DNA of 64,000 nt, taken from Paulinella micropora (taxonomy: Eukaryota > Cercozoa > Imbricatea > Euglyphida). The notes under the pieces are model-generated. The model made no database searches. It worked only from the letters and a program-made list of their open reading frames with translations, and was not told where the DNA came from. Numbering within the stretch: the stretch's first letter is position 1; each line of letters opens with the position of its first letter. The translations under genes were made by a program, and so were the position numbers. Of the stretch, positions 47,565 through 56,336 are shown piece after piece. The DNA lies in assembly GCA_009731375.1 (NCBI GenBank), contig BJOX01000145.1:290957-354956 (forward strand), read 5' to 3'.

Positions 47565-47672
47565 GAATTTCACTTCGTGCTGTCGCACTCTCGCTTATTC
47601 TCAAACATCGTTTTTATACTTTAATGGTGGACGATGTTTTACGAAGGCACGAAGTGCATGAGTAAAATATCA
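47555..47672. repeat. Junction palindrome G (convergent 3' ends)
   Basis: Half 1 (47555-47610): TGATATTTGAGAAT, TTCGTGCTGTCGCAC apex, ATTCTCAAACATCG. Half 2 (47632-47672): CGATGTTTTAC, GAAGGCACGAAGTGCATGA, GTAAAATATCA; the last TCA complements the stop of the 117-aa gene. Confidence 0.85.
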
Positions 47673-48023
47673 TTTCTTACTTGAAGAAGGTGAAGGAAGG
47701 CAAATGCCGATAAGCAATGTTAAAATACCGACATAAGTGTTAGCAACCTCGCATGGCAAGTTCTTTTCAGATAGCCTCACGATATAAAGTGTTATAATGG
47801 CAATAATGATACCCATTTGAAATAAGTATTTAATAAGTCGGCTGTCTGTCGGTCTGTTTTTTATACAACAACAATTCCAGTTATCTTCCAATTCGTGCTC
47901 TATTTTTTTTTCCTCAGTCTTTAGTTCTACTTCAAGAACACGAGACTTTAATTCTGGAGTTAGTTCGCCATCCATATCCATAATAGGTGGTGGTCTGTGA
48001 AGTCTAGTCGTATTATTTGACAT
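47670..48023 (-). CDS. Two-span membrane protein, 117 aa
   Basis: Residues 1-50 are polar and end in CCC. Two hydrophobic segments follow: YLFQMGIIIAIITLYIVRL and CEVANTYVGILTLLIGICLP. It is probably a virion or host-membrane protein. The start ATG overlaps the end of the fibre gene (fibre stop at 48013-48015), so the two are likely co-transcribed. Stop TGA lies in junction G. No named family is recognised. Confidence 0.65.
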   Translation of the reverse strand: MSNNTTRLHRPPPIMDMDGELTPELKSRVLEVELKTEEKKIEHELEDNWNCCCIKNRPTDSRLIKYLFQMGIIIAIITLYIVRLSEKNLPCEVANTYVGILTLLIGICLPSPSSSKK

Positions 48024-51000
48024 TTCCTCTAATTTCTTGTAGTATATTCATAAGATTTTTATTTTCTTTTTCTAAATTAACTACCTTTTCCGCCATGTGT
48101 TGAAAAGCACTGACTAATATCGGTATACAACTTGTATGTGTTATGCCTTCAAGGTAGCCATCTCCATCGTCCGCTTTTATNNNNNNNNNNTTTCAAGGTA
48201 GCCATCTCCATCGTCCGCTTTTACTCCACTTTCAGATACAAAGTCAGGAAATATTTTTTTAACTTCATCAGCAATAAATCCGTGGTTCTTTTGTTCTTTC
48301 TTTTCGTCTGCTTTCAAATAATATGAACAGCAATTTATTTTCATTAGTTTCTCACAACAATCCCCGCAGTCTAATGTTTTAATATCTGATTTTAGTCTCC
48401 TGTCCGATGAGTTTGTCCAAGCACCATTAAGTGGAACATAATTATAACTGCCAGACGGCTCACCTAAAGAGTTTGAAGTAGTCCAAGCATGAAGTATGCC
48501 AGTTGAAGCACAAACCACTCCATAATTTGAATAACCTCCTGATTTCATAAATATTTGTGGGTCGTAGGTAGAACTTGGTCTTTTTCTTAATGTTAAAAAT
48601 CCGCTGGATGCTGTTGTGATGCTTAAATCTCCCGACGTATTAATGTTCATCGCCTCAGTGTAAGATATATTGTTTCCCACCGTTGTTCCTGAATTATAAT
48701 AAAAAGCGAGTTTTCCACCTTTTTGAATTAGAAAGTTTGAACCGCTGTGGCTTGATTTCCAGTTCGTGCCGTCAAAATAAGCATCAAAACTTAAATTGAC
48801 ATTGTCGTGCGCCCAGTTCAATAATTGAAATGTTGGATAAGCATCCGCCGTTGTTATTGCTTGTAAGTGTGCTCCTGCGACATTACTCGCCGTTCCGTAT
48901 AATTCCAATCCTCCAGTTGCTCCAACTCCTTTCGATGAGTTGCCTATGATTATCGGTTTGCCTGATGCTGTTGTTATTTTGTCGCTCGTTGTTAATGTGG
49001 TTGTTGATATACCCGCATTTGCAGTTAGTAATCCCGTTGTACCACTGATGCTCATTGCTACATTAAACGATACATTATTCCCCACCGCTACTCCTGATTT
49101 ATAATAGAAAATAAGATTAGTGCTTTTTTGTATTAAAAAGTTAGATGTTGCAGAAGATGATTTCCATGCCCCTCCCGACACATAAGCATCAAAACCTAAC
49201 GTAATATCATTATGAGCATAATTCCACACTTGAAAAACTGGATAAATGTCTGCTGTTGTTATTGCCTGTATATGTGGTCCCGCGGGGTCACTCGCAGTCC
49301 CATACAATTCTAAACCACCAGTTGTTCCTATTCCTTTCGTTGTATTGCCTATGATTATTGGTTTGCCTGATGCTGTTGTTATTTTGTCGCTCGTTGTTAA
49401 TGTTGTCGTAGTTATTCCTGCGGTTGAAGTTATTGTTCCAGCACTTGTTATGTTGTTTGAGTTCATATCTAAGGCTCCATAAAACCGCATACCCCCAGCA
49501 TTTTTAAAACGGACAATGTCAGACGAAGCACTTTTATTATCCAAAAGTTTTGAAATATAAAGTCCCGCCCCTTTTACATCAAATGCTACATTCGTAAATA
49601 CATAACCTCTTTGGTCTGCGGTTCCGCTTGTAGCAGTATTTAGAGTAAATAAGAAATACTGATAATCTCCTGATGTCTGTGAATAGAATATATCTCCTCC
49701 ATTTTGGTTTAATATCCTCGCCCCATTATATGTTATATTTCCGCCATTAGTGATAGTTTGATTATTAAAATCGGCATTGTTCGTTAAAGTTAGATATTTT
49801 ATTGTTGTGCTCGCTCCATTAAATGTTTTACTTCTTGTTATGGTTTGGTCTGTTGTTAGTTTTACATTTTGCCCGTCCAATGTGTCTGCATACCCTTTTG
49901 TCGCTCCGTCCGTCGCTAATGTCGGAGTTCCAAGGTTGGCTATTTTGCTACTATTACAATCTAGCCCCGAAGCATTTACCCAACCGACGATTACCCCATC
50001 AATAATAAAACTTATTTTTTCGCAGAAATTTCAAAGTTGTAATATGTTGCAGTTTTCATATCCAAACTAGCAATTGACCCGATATTACTGGTAGAATTGA
50101 AAACGATAAATGTGCCCTTTGTTGTTGAATTGATTGAATTTCCCGTTATTTCAACACCACTGCTATATGTCTTAATTCCTGCTATGGTTTGGTTTCCAGT
50201 TAGTTTCACATTTTGCCCGTCTAATGTATCCACATAACTTTTATTTGCTCCGTCCGTTGTTGCTGATGGTGTGGCTAAGTTTGTTATTTTGTTGTTATTC
50301 AAAGATAGTGTAGTGCCAGTTGCGGTTATAATTAAAGTATTACCCGAATATAACTCAACATACGAACCCGTTATTTGTATTGGATACCAAGTAGCTGTTG
50401 CTGTTTTCTGTGCTGCAATCATTCCTATTTTTGTATCAAAGGCTATGCCGATGCCGTCAAAAGTAGAAGGATTGGACGAACCACTTACTTCTAAACTTGA
50501 TGTAAAATTTTTATTCCCTGCTATGGTTTGGTCTCCTGTTAGTTTAACGACAGAAGTGTCAAGAGTAGAAACATCCACGCCATCAACAAGATTAACATTT
50601 GTTATGCTTTGGCTTTTCATATCAAGACCCGCACTCGCATTTATTATACTGCTAAATGTTTTAATTCCTCCTATGGTGTGGTCTCCTGTTAGTTTGACCA
50701 CCGAACCATCAACTGCGAGATTAGCGAGATTAATTCCATTATATGTAGAAGCACCCGAAATAGCAAAAGCACCCATATTTAGTGCTCCCGTCATACTGGC
50801 TGTGCCGTCTAATCTAAGAAAGGGTGGTGTGGTGTTTCTCCATTGTCCAGTGCTATACATAATCAGTTGGTTATCTGCTGGGAAGCCTGATATTGTCACA
50901 TCGCTATGTGAGTCTATACTTCCAGCTGCCGACACCTTATTATTATTATCATTATGCTCAAATATCCATTCATCAACACCTTTGTCATTTAGTAAATTTA

Positions 51001-51709
51001 CGTTTATTATATTCTTTCTTCCCATACTAATATTGCCTGTTTCATCAACATTTATAGGAAATGTTTTATTTACCCAGTTTATTGAATTATATGTTAGATA
51101 ACTATTTATCGCCACTGGTGCTGTAATGACTACATCTGAAAGTGTATCAATTGAACCAAGGGCTGTATTCTTCCATTTGCCTTCTACATCGTTGTAAGTT
51201 AAGTATTGTCCGCTCGCTTGTGCAAATATGTTCGTGTCAATCAAATTATATAAACTGGTTTGGTGCGGATTGGAAGTATTGCTTCTGTGTTGAGTTGAGG
51301 CTTTGACTTCGTCGTTGTCCCTTACTCGTTGCTCTGTATAGTATAAACTGCTTCCTTCTTTGATATCCGTAGTTGATTTTAAAGCGAGCCGTGTGTCAAA
51401 GCGGTTATCAGTCCAATAATAATTAAGTCCTTCTTTTAGGTCAGTTGTTGATTTTAAAGCGAGCCGTGTGTCAAAGCGGTTATCAGTCCAATAATAATTA
51501 AGTCCTTCTTTAATGTCCGCGGTGCTTTTGGTAGCCAGTCGTGTATCAAATCGGTCGTCAGTGTAATAAAGATTTACGGGGTCGGAATCTTCTGGCACTC
51601 TGTCTGTATTCAGACCGACTATGTTTGTGTTGGTAAGGTCAAGGTTGGCTATTGATAGGCTGTCTGTCGCGATTTCTGACAAGCCGAGTAATGATTTATA
51701 TTGCGACAT
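48013..51709 (-). pseudogene. Long fibre protein with S74 endosialidase-type chaperone
   Basis: About 1,230 codons in two frames. From ATG 51709 the N-terminus has three to four tandem repeats of about 27 residues (YYWTDNRFDTRLALKST), a phage tail-fibre style. Many TGDQTIAG.KTFS-type repeats follow. The frame shifts in an A6 run near 50015 and continues with duplicated blocks of about 140 residues (SDKITTASGKPIIIGN twice). The end has NSSDRRLKSDIKTLD and HGFIADEVKKIFPDFVSE, the S74/endosialidase intramolecular chaperone, which trims itself after trimerisation, then a short coiled coil. The gap at 48181-48190 has the same 30 bases on both sides, so its true length is likely negative. The role is host attachment, inferred from family. 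Confidence 0.85.
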
Positions 51710-51766
51710 TATATTAGTTAATTAATTATTTTAAAAAATACTAAAATATATTAATCTTAGTATAAA

Positions 51767-52285
51767 ATGCCGTCTCCCGAAGCGAGCCGACAAAACTGGG
51801 GAAAAGCAGTTGATGGAATTAAACAAAAAGCAAAGCAGAGAAAAATGGAACATGCCAAAAAGATTTTGGAACAATACCGAAATGCGGTTAAAAGTGAAGA
51901 TGAAGATATGGAACAAAAAATAGCAGAGATAGAAAATAAGAATGTGGCGAGCGATATTGTTAATGAAAAAGACCAAGATGACACACCCGAGCAGAGTGAT
52001 AGCAAAGATGAGGTTGATTTTACTGACTTGATTGCGGAAAAGATGGCAAAGATGAAAATCAAAAGAGCGAAGGCGGAAACTAAGGGAGAAAAGAAGAAAA
52101 GTAAGAAACCAGAGCCCGAGAGTGAAGAAAGTGAAAGTGAGAGTAGTGAAGAAGAAGAACCGAAACCTAAGAAAGGTAAGGGTAAGAAGTCAAGTAGTGT
52201 AAGTGTAAAAGTATATAATCAATCTTCTGGTGGTGCTAAGAAAGAAAAAAATAATGATGTTGAAAAATGTTTCTTAAAGTTTTGA
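51767..52285 (+). CDS. Charged disordered protein, 172 aa
   Basis: The N-terminal 50 residues are basic and helical (NWGKAVDGIKQKAKQRKMEH). The middle is acidic (SEESESESSEEEEPKPKK) with Lys-rich blocks, so the chain is mostly disordered. It is divergent from the fibre gene and convergent with the DUF5754 gene. The stop TGA (52283-52285) is the first codon of junction H. The function is unknown; nucleic-acid or scaffold roles are possible. Confidence 0.6.
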   Translation: MPSPEASRQNWGKAVDGIKQKAKQRKMEHAKKILEQYRNAVKSEDEDMEQKIAEIENKNVASDIVNEKDQDDTPEQSDSKDEVDFTDLIAEKMAKMKIKRAKAETKGEKKKSKKPEPESEESESESSEEEEPKPKKGKGKKSSSVSVKVYNQSSGGAKKEKNNDVEKCFLKF

Positions 52286-52387
52286 TATTTGTTTCAGACT
52301 ACGTCTTCAACAAACATCGTCTGCGATTAAATAAAAATGAAAAGAAAAACGATGTTTGAAAACGACGAAGTCGTCTTTCAAATATCA
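52283..52387. repeat. Junction palindrome H (convergent 3' ends)
   Basis: Half 1 (52283-52319): TGATATTTGTTTCAGACTAC, GTCTTCAACAAACATCG. Half 2 (52350-52387): CGATGTTTGAA, AACGACGAAGTCGTC, TTTCAAATATCA. The arms are TTTGTT/AACAAA and TTTGAA/TTCAAA. Confidence 0.85.
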
Positions 52388-52644
52388 TTACCAGAGATAA
52401 TGATAAGAATAATAATTACTATATTCTGGATTATTATAAGTTAATTCACCTTTTGAATTTCGTATTGCTTTTGCTCTCATTCTGTAATTTTTCTTCTTTC
52501 TTTATCCAAATGGTCTAAATGTGAATATAAACCTATGCGGTCTTTATAATGTTCGTATCTGATATCTCCAAAATTAATAACCTTACCTTTCGGACTAATG
52601 ACTTTATATTTTTTGTTTTTTACATTTGACTTTGAAAATCTCAT
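52388..52644 (-). pseudogene. DUF5754-type protein, one frameshift
   Basis: ATG 52644 reads KYKVISPKGKVINFGDIRYE, then HYKDRIGLYSHLDHLDKERR. The frame breaks at an A5 run near 52490, and the other frame gives YRMRAKAI ... YSYHYLW and TAA at 52388-52390. This is the compact DUF5754 pattern (GD.RY.HYKD, YSYHYLW end) shared by giant viruses and Polinton-like viruses; its function is unknown. Its start lies only 9 bp from the integrase start, back to back. Confidence 0.8.
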
Positions 52645-52653
52645 ACTATATAA

Positions 52654-53656
52654 ATGCCAGATTTAGACCATAAACATACAATTATTAATAACCAAAATCG
52701 TAATAGTCAATTAGAAGACACACCTACTGGAAAAGAAATTCAAAGAAGAAAAGAAGAAGAAGCCCTTGAAATACACCACCAGAAAAAGAACCCGAAAATA
52801 TGGAATACTATATGGGTTGATAATCCATTAGACCAAGTTTTCTTAGACTTAGCAGATATGAGTAAGATAAAAGATAAGAAAGGAAATAAAGGCTATGCTT
52901 GGATGTTTTGTTGGATCGATTGTCATTCAAGATATTTAATCATCATTCCATTAAAAAATAAAACAGCGAAAGAAGTTTATTATGCTTTGAAATCTATACC
53001 TTATAAACCTAAATCAATTACAACCGACAGCGGAGGAGAATATAAAGGTGCTACTCGTGATTATTTTATTCGAAATGGTATTAAGCATAATGTGGTTGAA
53101 GTAGGGGACCACAGAGCCTTAGCGGTTGTTGATAGAGTTATAATGAGTATTAGAAGGTGGTTGGATTTATTATTTGAAACAAATAGAAATTTTGACTGGG
53201 TAAGTTATATTCAAGACTTGGTTAATGCTTATAATCACAAATTACATAGGGGAATTCAGGCCAGACCGGTGGACGTCTTTGCTAGAAGAGACAAAATAAA
53301 CAGACTATCACTCGTGATAACCTTATTAATGAATTCAATGTCGGCGATAATGTAAGAAAGGAAAACAAACGGAATCTATTTTCCAAAGGAGGAAAGACTT
53401 TCAGTAAAATTATAAAGTCAAAGGCCGTTCCGGATTTAAGTTAATATTAAATAATGACGAGTTAGTAAGCCCGAGGGATTTATTGAAAACAGATTTTACA
53501 AAACCTATTGATGAAGAGAAAGACGTAAAACAACAAACAAAAGAAATTATAAAGGAAAAGAAAACAAAAGAATTGCTAAAGAGAGAAGAAATAGAACCAG
53601 AAAATATTAGAACAAGTAAAAGAGAGAGAAAGGCTAAAGTGATACTTGACCTTTGA
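52654..53656 (+). pseudogene. INT: Retroviral-type (rve) integrase, two frameshifts
   Basis: The catalytic core has LDQVFLDLADM (first Asp), ITTDSGGEYKG (second Asp) and VGDHRALAVVDRVIMSIRRW, where the third acidic residue appears as Asp. It then has YNHKLHRGIQARPVDVF. After about 53300 the frame shifts to one with FNVGDNVRKENKR, a C-terminal beta-barrel. It shifts again near 53430 to LVSPRDLLK and a charged tail ending at TGA 53654-53656. Family members insert the element with a 6-bp target duplication, as seen at its ends. Confidence 0.85.
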
Positions 53657-53742
53657 TTGAAATGTTTTCCTGAACCGCTTGTCTCCTTTGAAAATGATAA
53701 AAATGTGTAAAGAGACAGACGGCTTAGGAAGATTAGTAACAT

Positions 53743-54266
53743 TTAATTAAACACAACCCTGTAAGCCGTCTTGATGGTGAGACCATAATAATCCGCGACT
53801 GAGCCGATATTATCCCACAATCTAAATAGCCTGAAACTTCCATCGGTAAAATGGACGACAAAATGTTCGGGCACCTGATCTTTCCTCATTGGCGATTTGT
53901 AAGCATTTAACTTGGTTGTTGGAAGACCCTCATTCGGTTGTTGGTAAATGCGGGCTACGCCATTTTCCTTATCGATTTCAACCCAGTGATCCTGTTTGCC
54001 TTCAATTGGTTGATTGCGTTCGTGATTAGGCTCCCGTGCTATGACCGCCCTCCTCCTACCTAATTCTTTGGGGATATTTTCCGCAGTAATAAGCCCAACA
54101 CGCATTGCGCCGACTGCTTCTGCCAAAACCTAAACCCCCTTTCATTGACAAAAAAAAAGAAACGAAACAACAAACTTACCCTTACTTCAGGATCTTCGGG
54201 TTGCTTCTGTTCTGGAACCTTGCCTTCAGTTTCCTCGGGCTCCTCCCGCGGTTCGTTGTCGGCCAT
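53743..54266 (-). CDS. Hypothetical spliced gene inside the Polinton
   Basis: ATG 54266 opens MADNEPREEPEETEGKVPEQ. A 50-bp intron (54179-54130, GT-AG; an alternative donor 6 bp upstream keeps frame) joins it to ...LAEAVGAMRVGLITAENIP and a compact C-terminal part (DHWVEIDKENGVARIYQQP, HFVVHFTDGSFRLFRLWDN). Stop TAA is at 53743-53745. It is more GC-rich than its neighbours and uses different codons, suggesting recent host origin or transfer. No family is recognised. Unspliced, the two frames do not join. Confidence 0.55.
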
Positions 54267-54559
54267 ACCTACATAACAGACAAGGGTTTGGACTTTTTGT
54301 CTTAGCCACTTTGGGAATTCTGAAAAAAAAAAGTCACAGAACGAAAAAGCACAAGGAAAAACATTTTACTCAATTGTGTGAATTTCTGGATTTCGGCTGT
54401 TCGTTTGAAATGCCTTAAAAAAGGAAAGCGAAATTTTTTTTTACACCAGCCACCTATAGGCTCAGGTCAATTTACCCTCTTGCCAGATTTCGACAAACTG
54501 GAAAGTGGCTAACTTTTCATTTTTCAGAATAGTCTTAATCGGTCAAAGTGCGAACAAGA

Positions 54560-55034
54560 ATGAGTGATGATGATAGTAGCGATGGAGAATATACTGAAAG
54601 AGAATACCACAATAAGTGGTTAGAAAAATTAAAAGATACGCATTACTCTCAGTTAATAAAACAAAAATTGAAAAACGAAACAAGAAATGAAATAATACAA
54701 AGCAAACTTGACGAGAATGAGAAAGAAAGGATTGAATTGGAAAAGCAAAAAAGAGAGTGCGAAAATAAAGGAAATGCTATTAAACGAAATGCTTGAAATG
54801 CGAAAAGGAGAAAAAGAAAGAAAGGAAAAAATAGATTTGGTAAAGAGAGAAGAAAAGAGAAAAGAACTGAACAAGAAAAAACAATTACGATTATTTGAGA
54901 ATTGGCTAAGTGCCGAAAATCAACCAATGGGAGTTGATGATGAGATTAGAGCAAGAAAAATGATTGAAGGAGGAAAAACAACATATAATGTAATTGAAGA
55001 ATATGAGAAATATAAAAGACAAAGAATTAATTGA
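54560..55034 (+). pseudogene. Coiled-coil protein at the right end, one frameshift
   Basis: ATG 54560 gives MSDDDSSDGEYTEREYHNKW and a Lys/Glu coiled coil, stopping at about 54796. An overlapping frame from about 54760 continues the same composition (EMRKGEKERKEKIDLVKREE) and ends ENWLSAENQPMGVDDEIRAR ... YKRQRIN at 55034. One indel near 54770 would join them. The last gene before the right repeat; 55035-55232 holds no gene. The function is unknown. Confidence 0.55.
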
Positions 55035-55232
55035 AATAGTAGTTTTTACTACTAACTCCTTTTGCGTATAGGAGTATAAACTAGTGCGTATTCAATTAAA
55101 AACAATTGGGCAAAAGCCCTCTTCATTTCAAAGAGATTTACTCATACCATACTTGTGTGTGTGTGGTAGGTGGTTGAGTTGAAGTTGGAAGAGTAAGACG
55201 AAAAAGGTCAATTTAATGATACATACTTTTTA

Positions 55233-55366
55233 TTGTAGTGTGCTGTAGAAGGCTATTTGGTTGTTTTTGTTTCTTTGTATATACTATCAACAGGAGAGGG
55301 TGCGACAACCCAGACGAAGGCGAGAATTTGCAAAAATTCTCGACGAGTTCTGGGTTATCATCTACT
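55233..55366. repeat. Right terminal inverted repeat
   Basis: Inverse of 33978-34111 with one substitution. It includes the same internal hairpin (55321-55342). It ends CATCTACT directly before the target duplication. Confidence 0.95.
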
Positions 55367-55372
55367 AAGAAC
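55367..55372. repeat. Right target-site duplication AAGAAC
   Basis: Matches 33972-33977. In unit 3 the unoccupied site reads CTCAAAAACACATTAAG (about 58649-58665). Confidence 0.9.
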
Positions 55373-56301
55373 ACATTAAGTTAGTTCATGAGAGTAATGT
55401 GAGTGCGTTGCACAGCAAAGGAAAGAAAGTCCCCAACTACATGTGGAGGTGGGGGAGAGAGCAGGAAAGCAATCAGCAAGAGAGAGAGAGAGAGGGAGAG
55501 AGAGTAAAGATAGGGTTGAGAGAGGAGGAAGAGGAAGCTGAGTTAGACTCAGAGTCAGGGTCAGACAGGGAAAACCTTACCTCTTATTTTACTGAGACAG
55601 AAAGACAGCCTACGTTAGGGGGAGATAGTGGTGAGAGTGAGCAAAAGGGAGGAGAAGAGCAGGTGGAGGAGAGGGGGAGAGTGAATAGTCAGCCTTCACC
55701 TACTTATTCCACACCAGCAACGACAACAATCAGGACGAAGAGCAAGGAGCAAGTAGAGGAAAAAGAGAAGGAAGACAGAATGATAGTAGCATATGAGGAG
55801 AGTTTGGAGCATGAGATGAAAAGACAGAGAGAGAGAGAGAGAGGAAGCTTTTTCGTTTGTGTTTGATAAGCTAGCAGGTAAAGCCAAGAGGAGTGTGGCA
55901 GATTTGGTGAGAGACACCTCACCAGACTTTGGTCAGAACTTGCACACTGTGTGGGCAAGACTAACCAAAAGGTTTGGTAAGGTGAGTGAGGAAGATGTGC
56001 AAGATAAAATAAATGCGATGAATGCATGGACATTTGATGAGGGGTGTGATTATGCTCCGCAGTTTGATGCGTTTGTTGCGTTAGATGAAGAGCTAAAGGC
56101 AGTAGGCCATAAAACACCCCACAGAACAATGGAAACAATAATCACTAATGCCTTGCAAAACCCTGAGTATGCATCAGAGGGGGTGAGAAAGGATTGGGGA
56201 GGATGGATGAGCACGCTGAAGATGAATAAGAAGCAGCATGCATGGTCTTTTGAGGAATGGTGGGAGGAGTTGGAAGAAAGAGCGTTGGAGATAGATAGGA
56301 A

Positions 56302-56336
<35 letters not shown>

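Larger units (their letters stand above)
33978..55366. mobile_element. Polinton/Maverick-type integrated virus, 21.4 kb
   Basis: Complete ends are visible: 134-bp inverted repeats starting 5'-AG and a 6-bp duplication of gag sequence. The gene set is that of Polintons and Polinton-like viruses: protein-primed-type DNA polymerase B, retroviral-type integrase, adenain-type protease, FtsK/HerA-type packaging ATPase, major and minor capsid proteins. A replication module lies on the left (+), a capsid block mostly on the minus strand in the centre, and the integrase on the right (+). Base composition is far more AT-rich than the host exons. Gaps lie at 44299-44772, 45255-45264, 46891-46900 and 48181-48190. 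Many genes are broken, so this copy is probably not able to replicate by itself. Confidence 0.95.

Noticed and set aside
50271-51101. 276-aa plus-strand ORF
   Set aside because: Antisense shadow of the repetitive fibre gene.
38241-52387. Integron attC sites as a firm call for the junction repeats
   Set aside because: The hairpin logic is similar, but there is no tyrosine recombinase of the integron type in the window and the attC core motifs are not seen.
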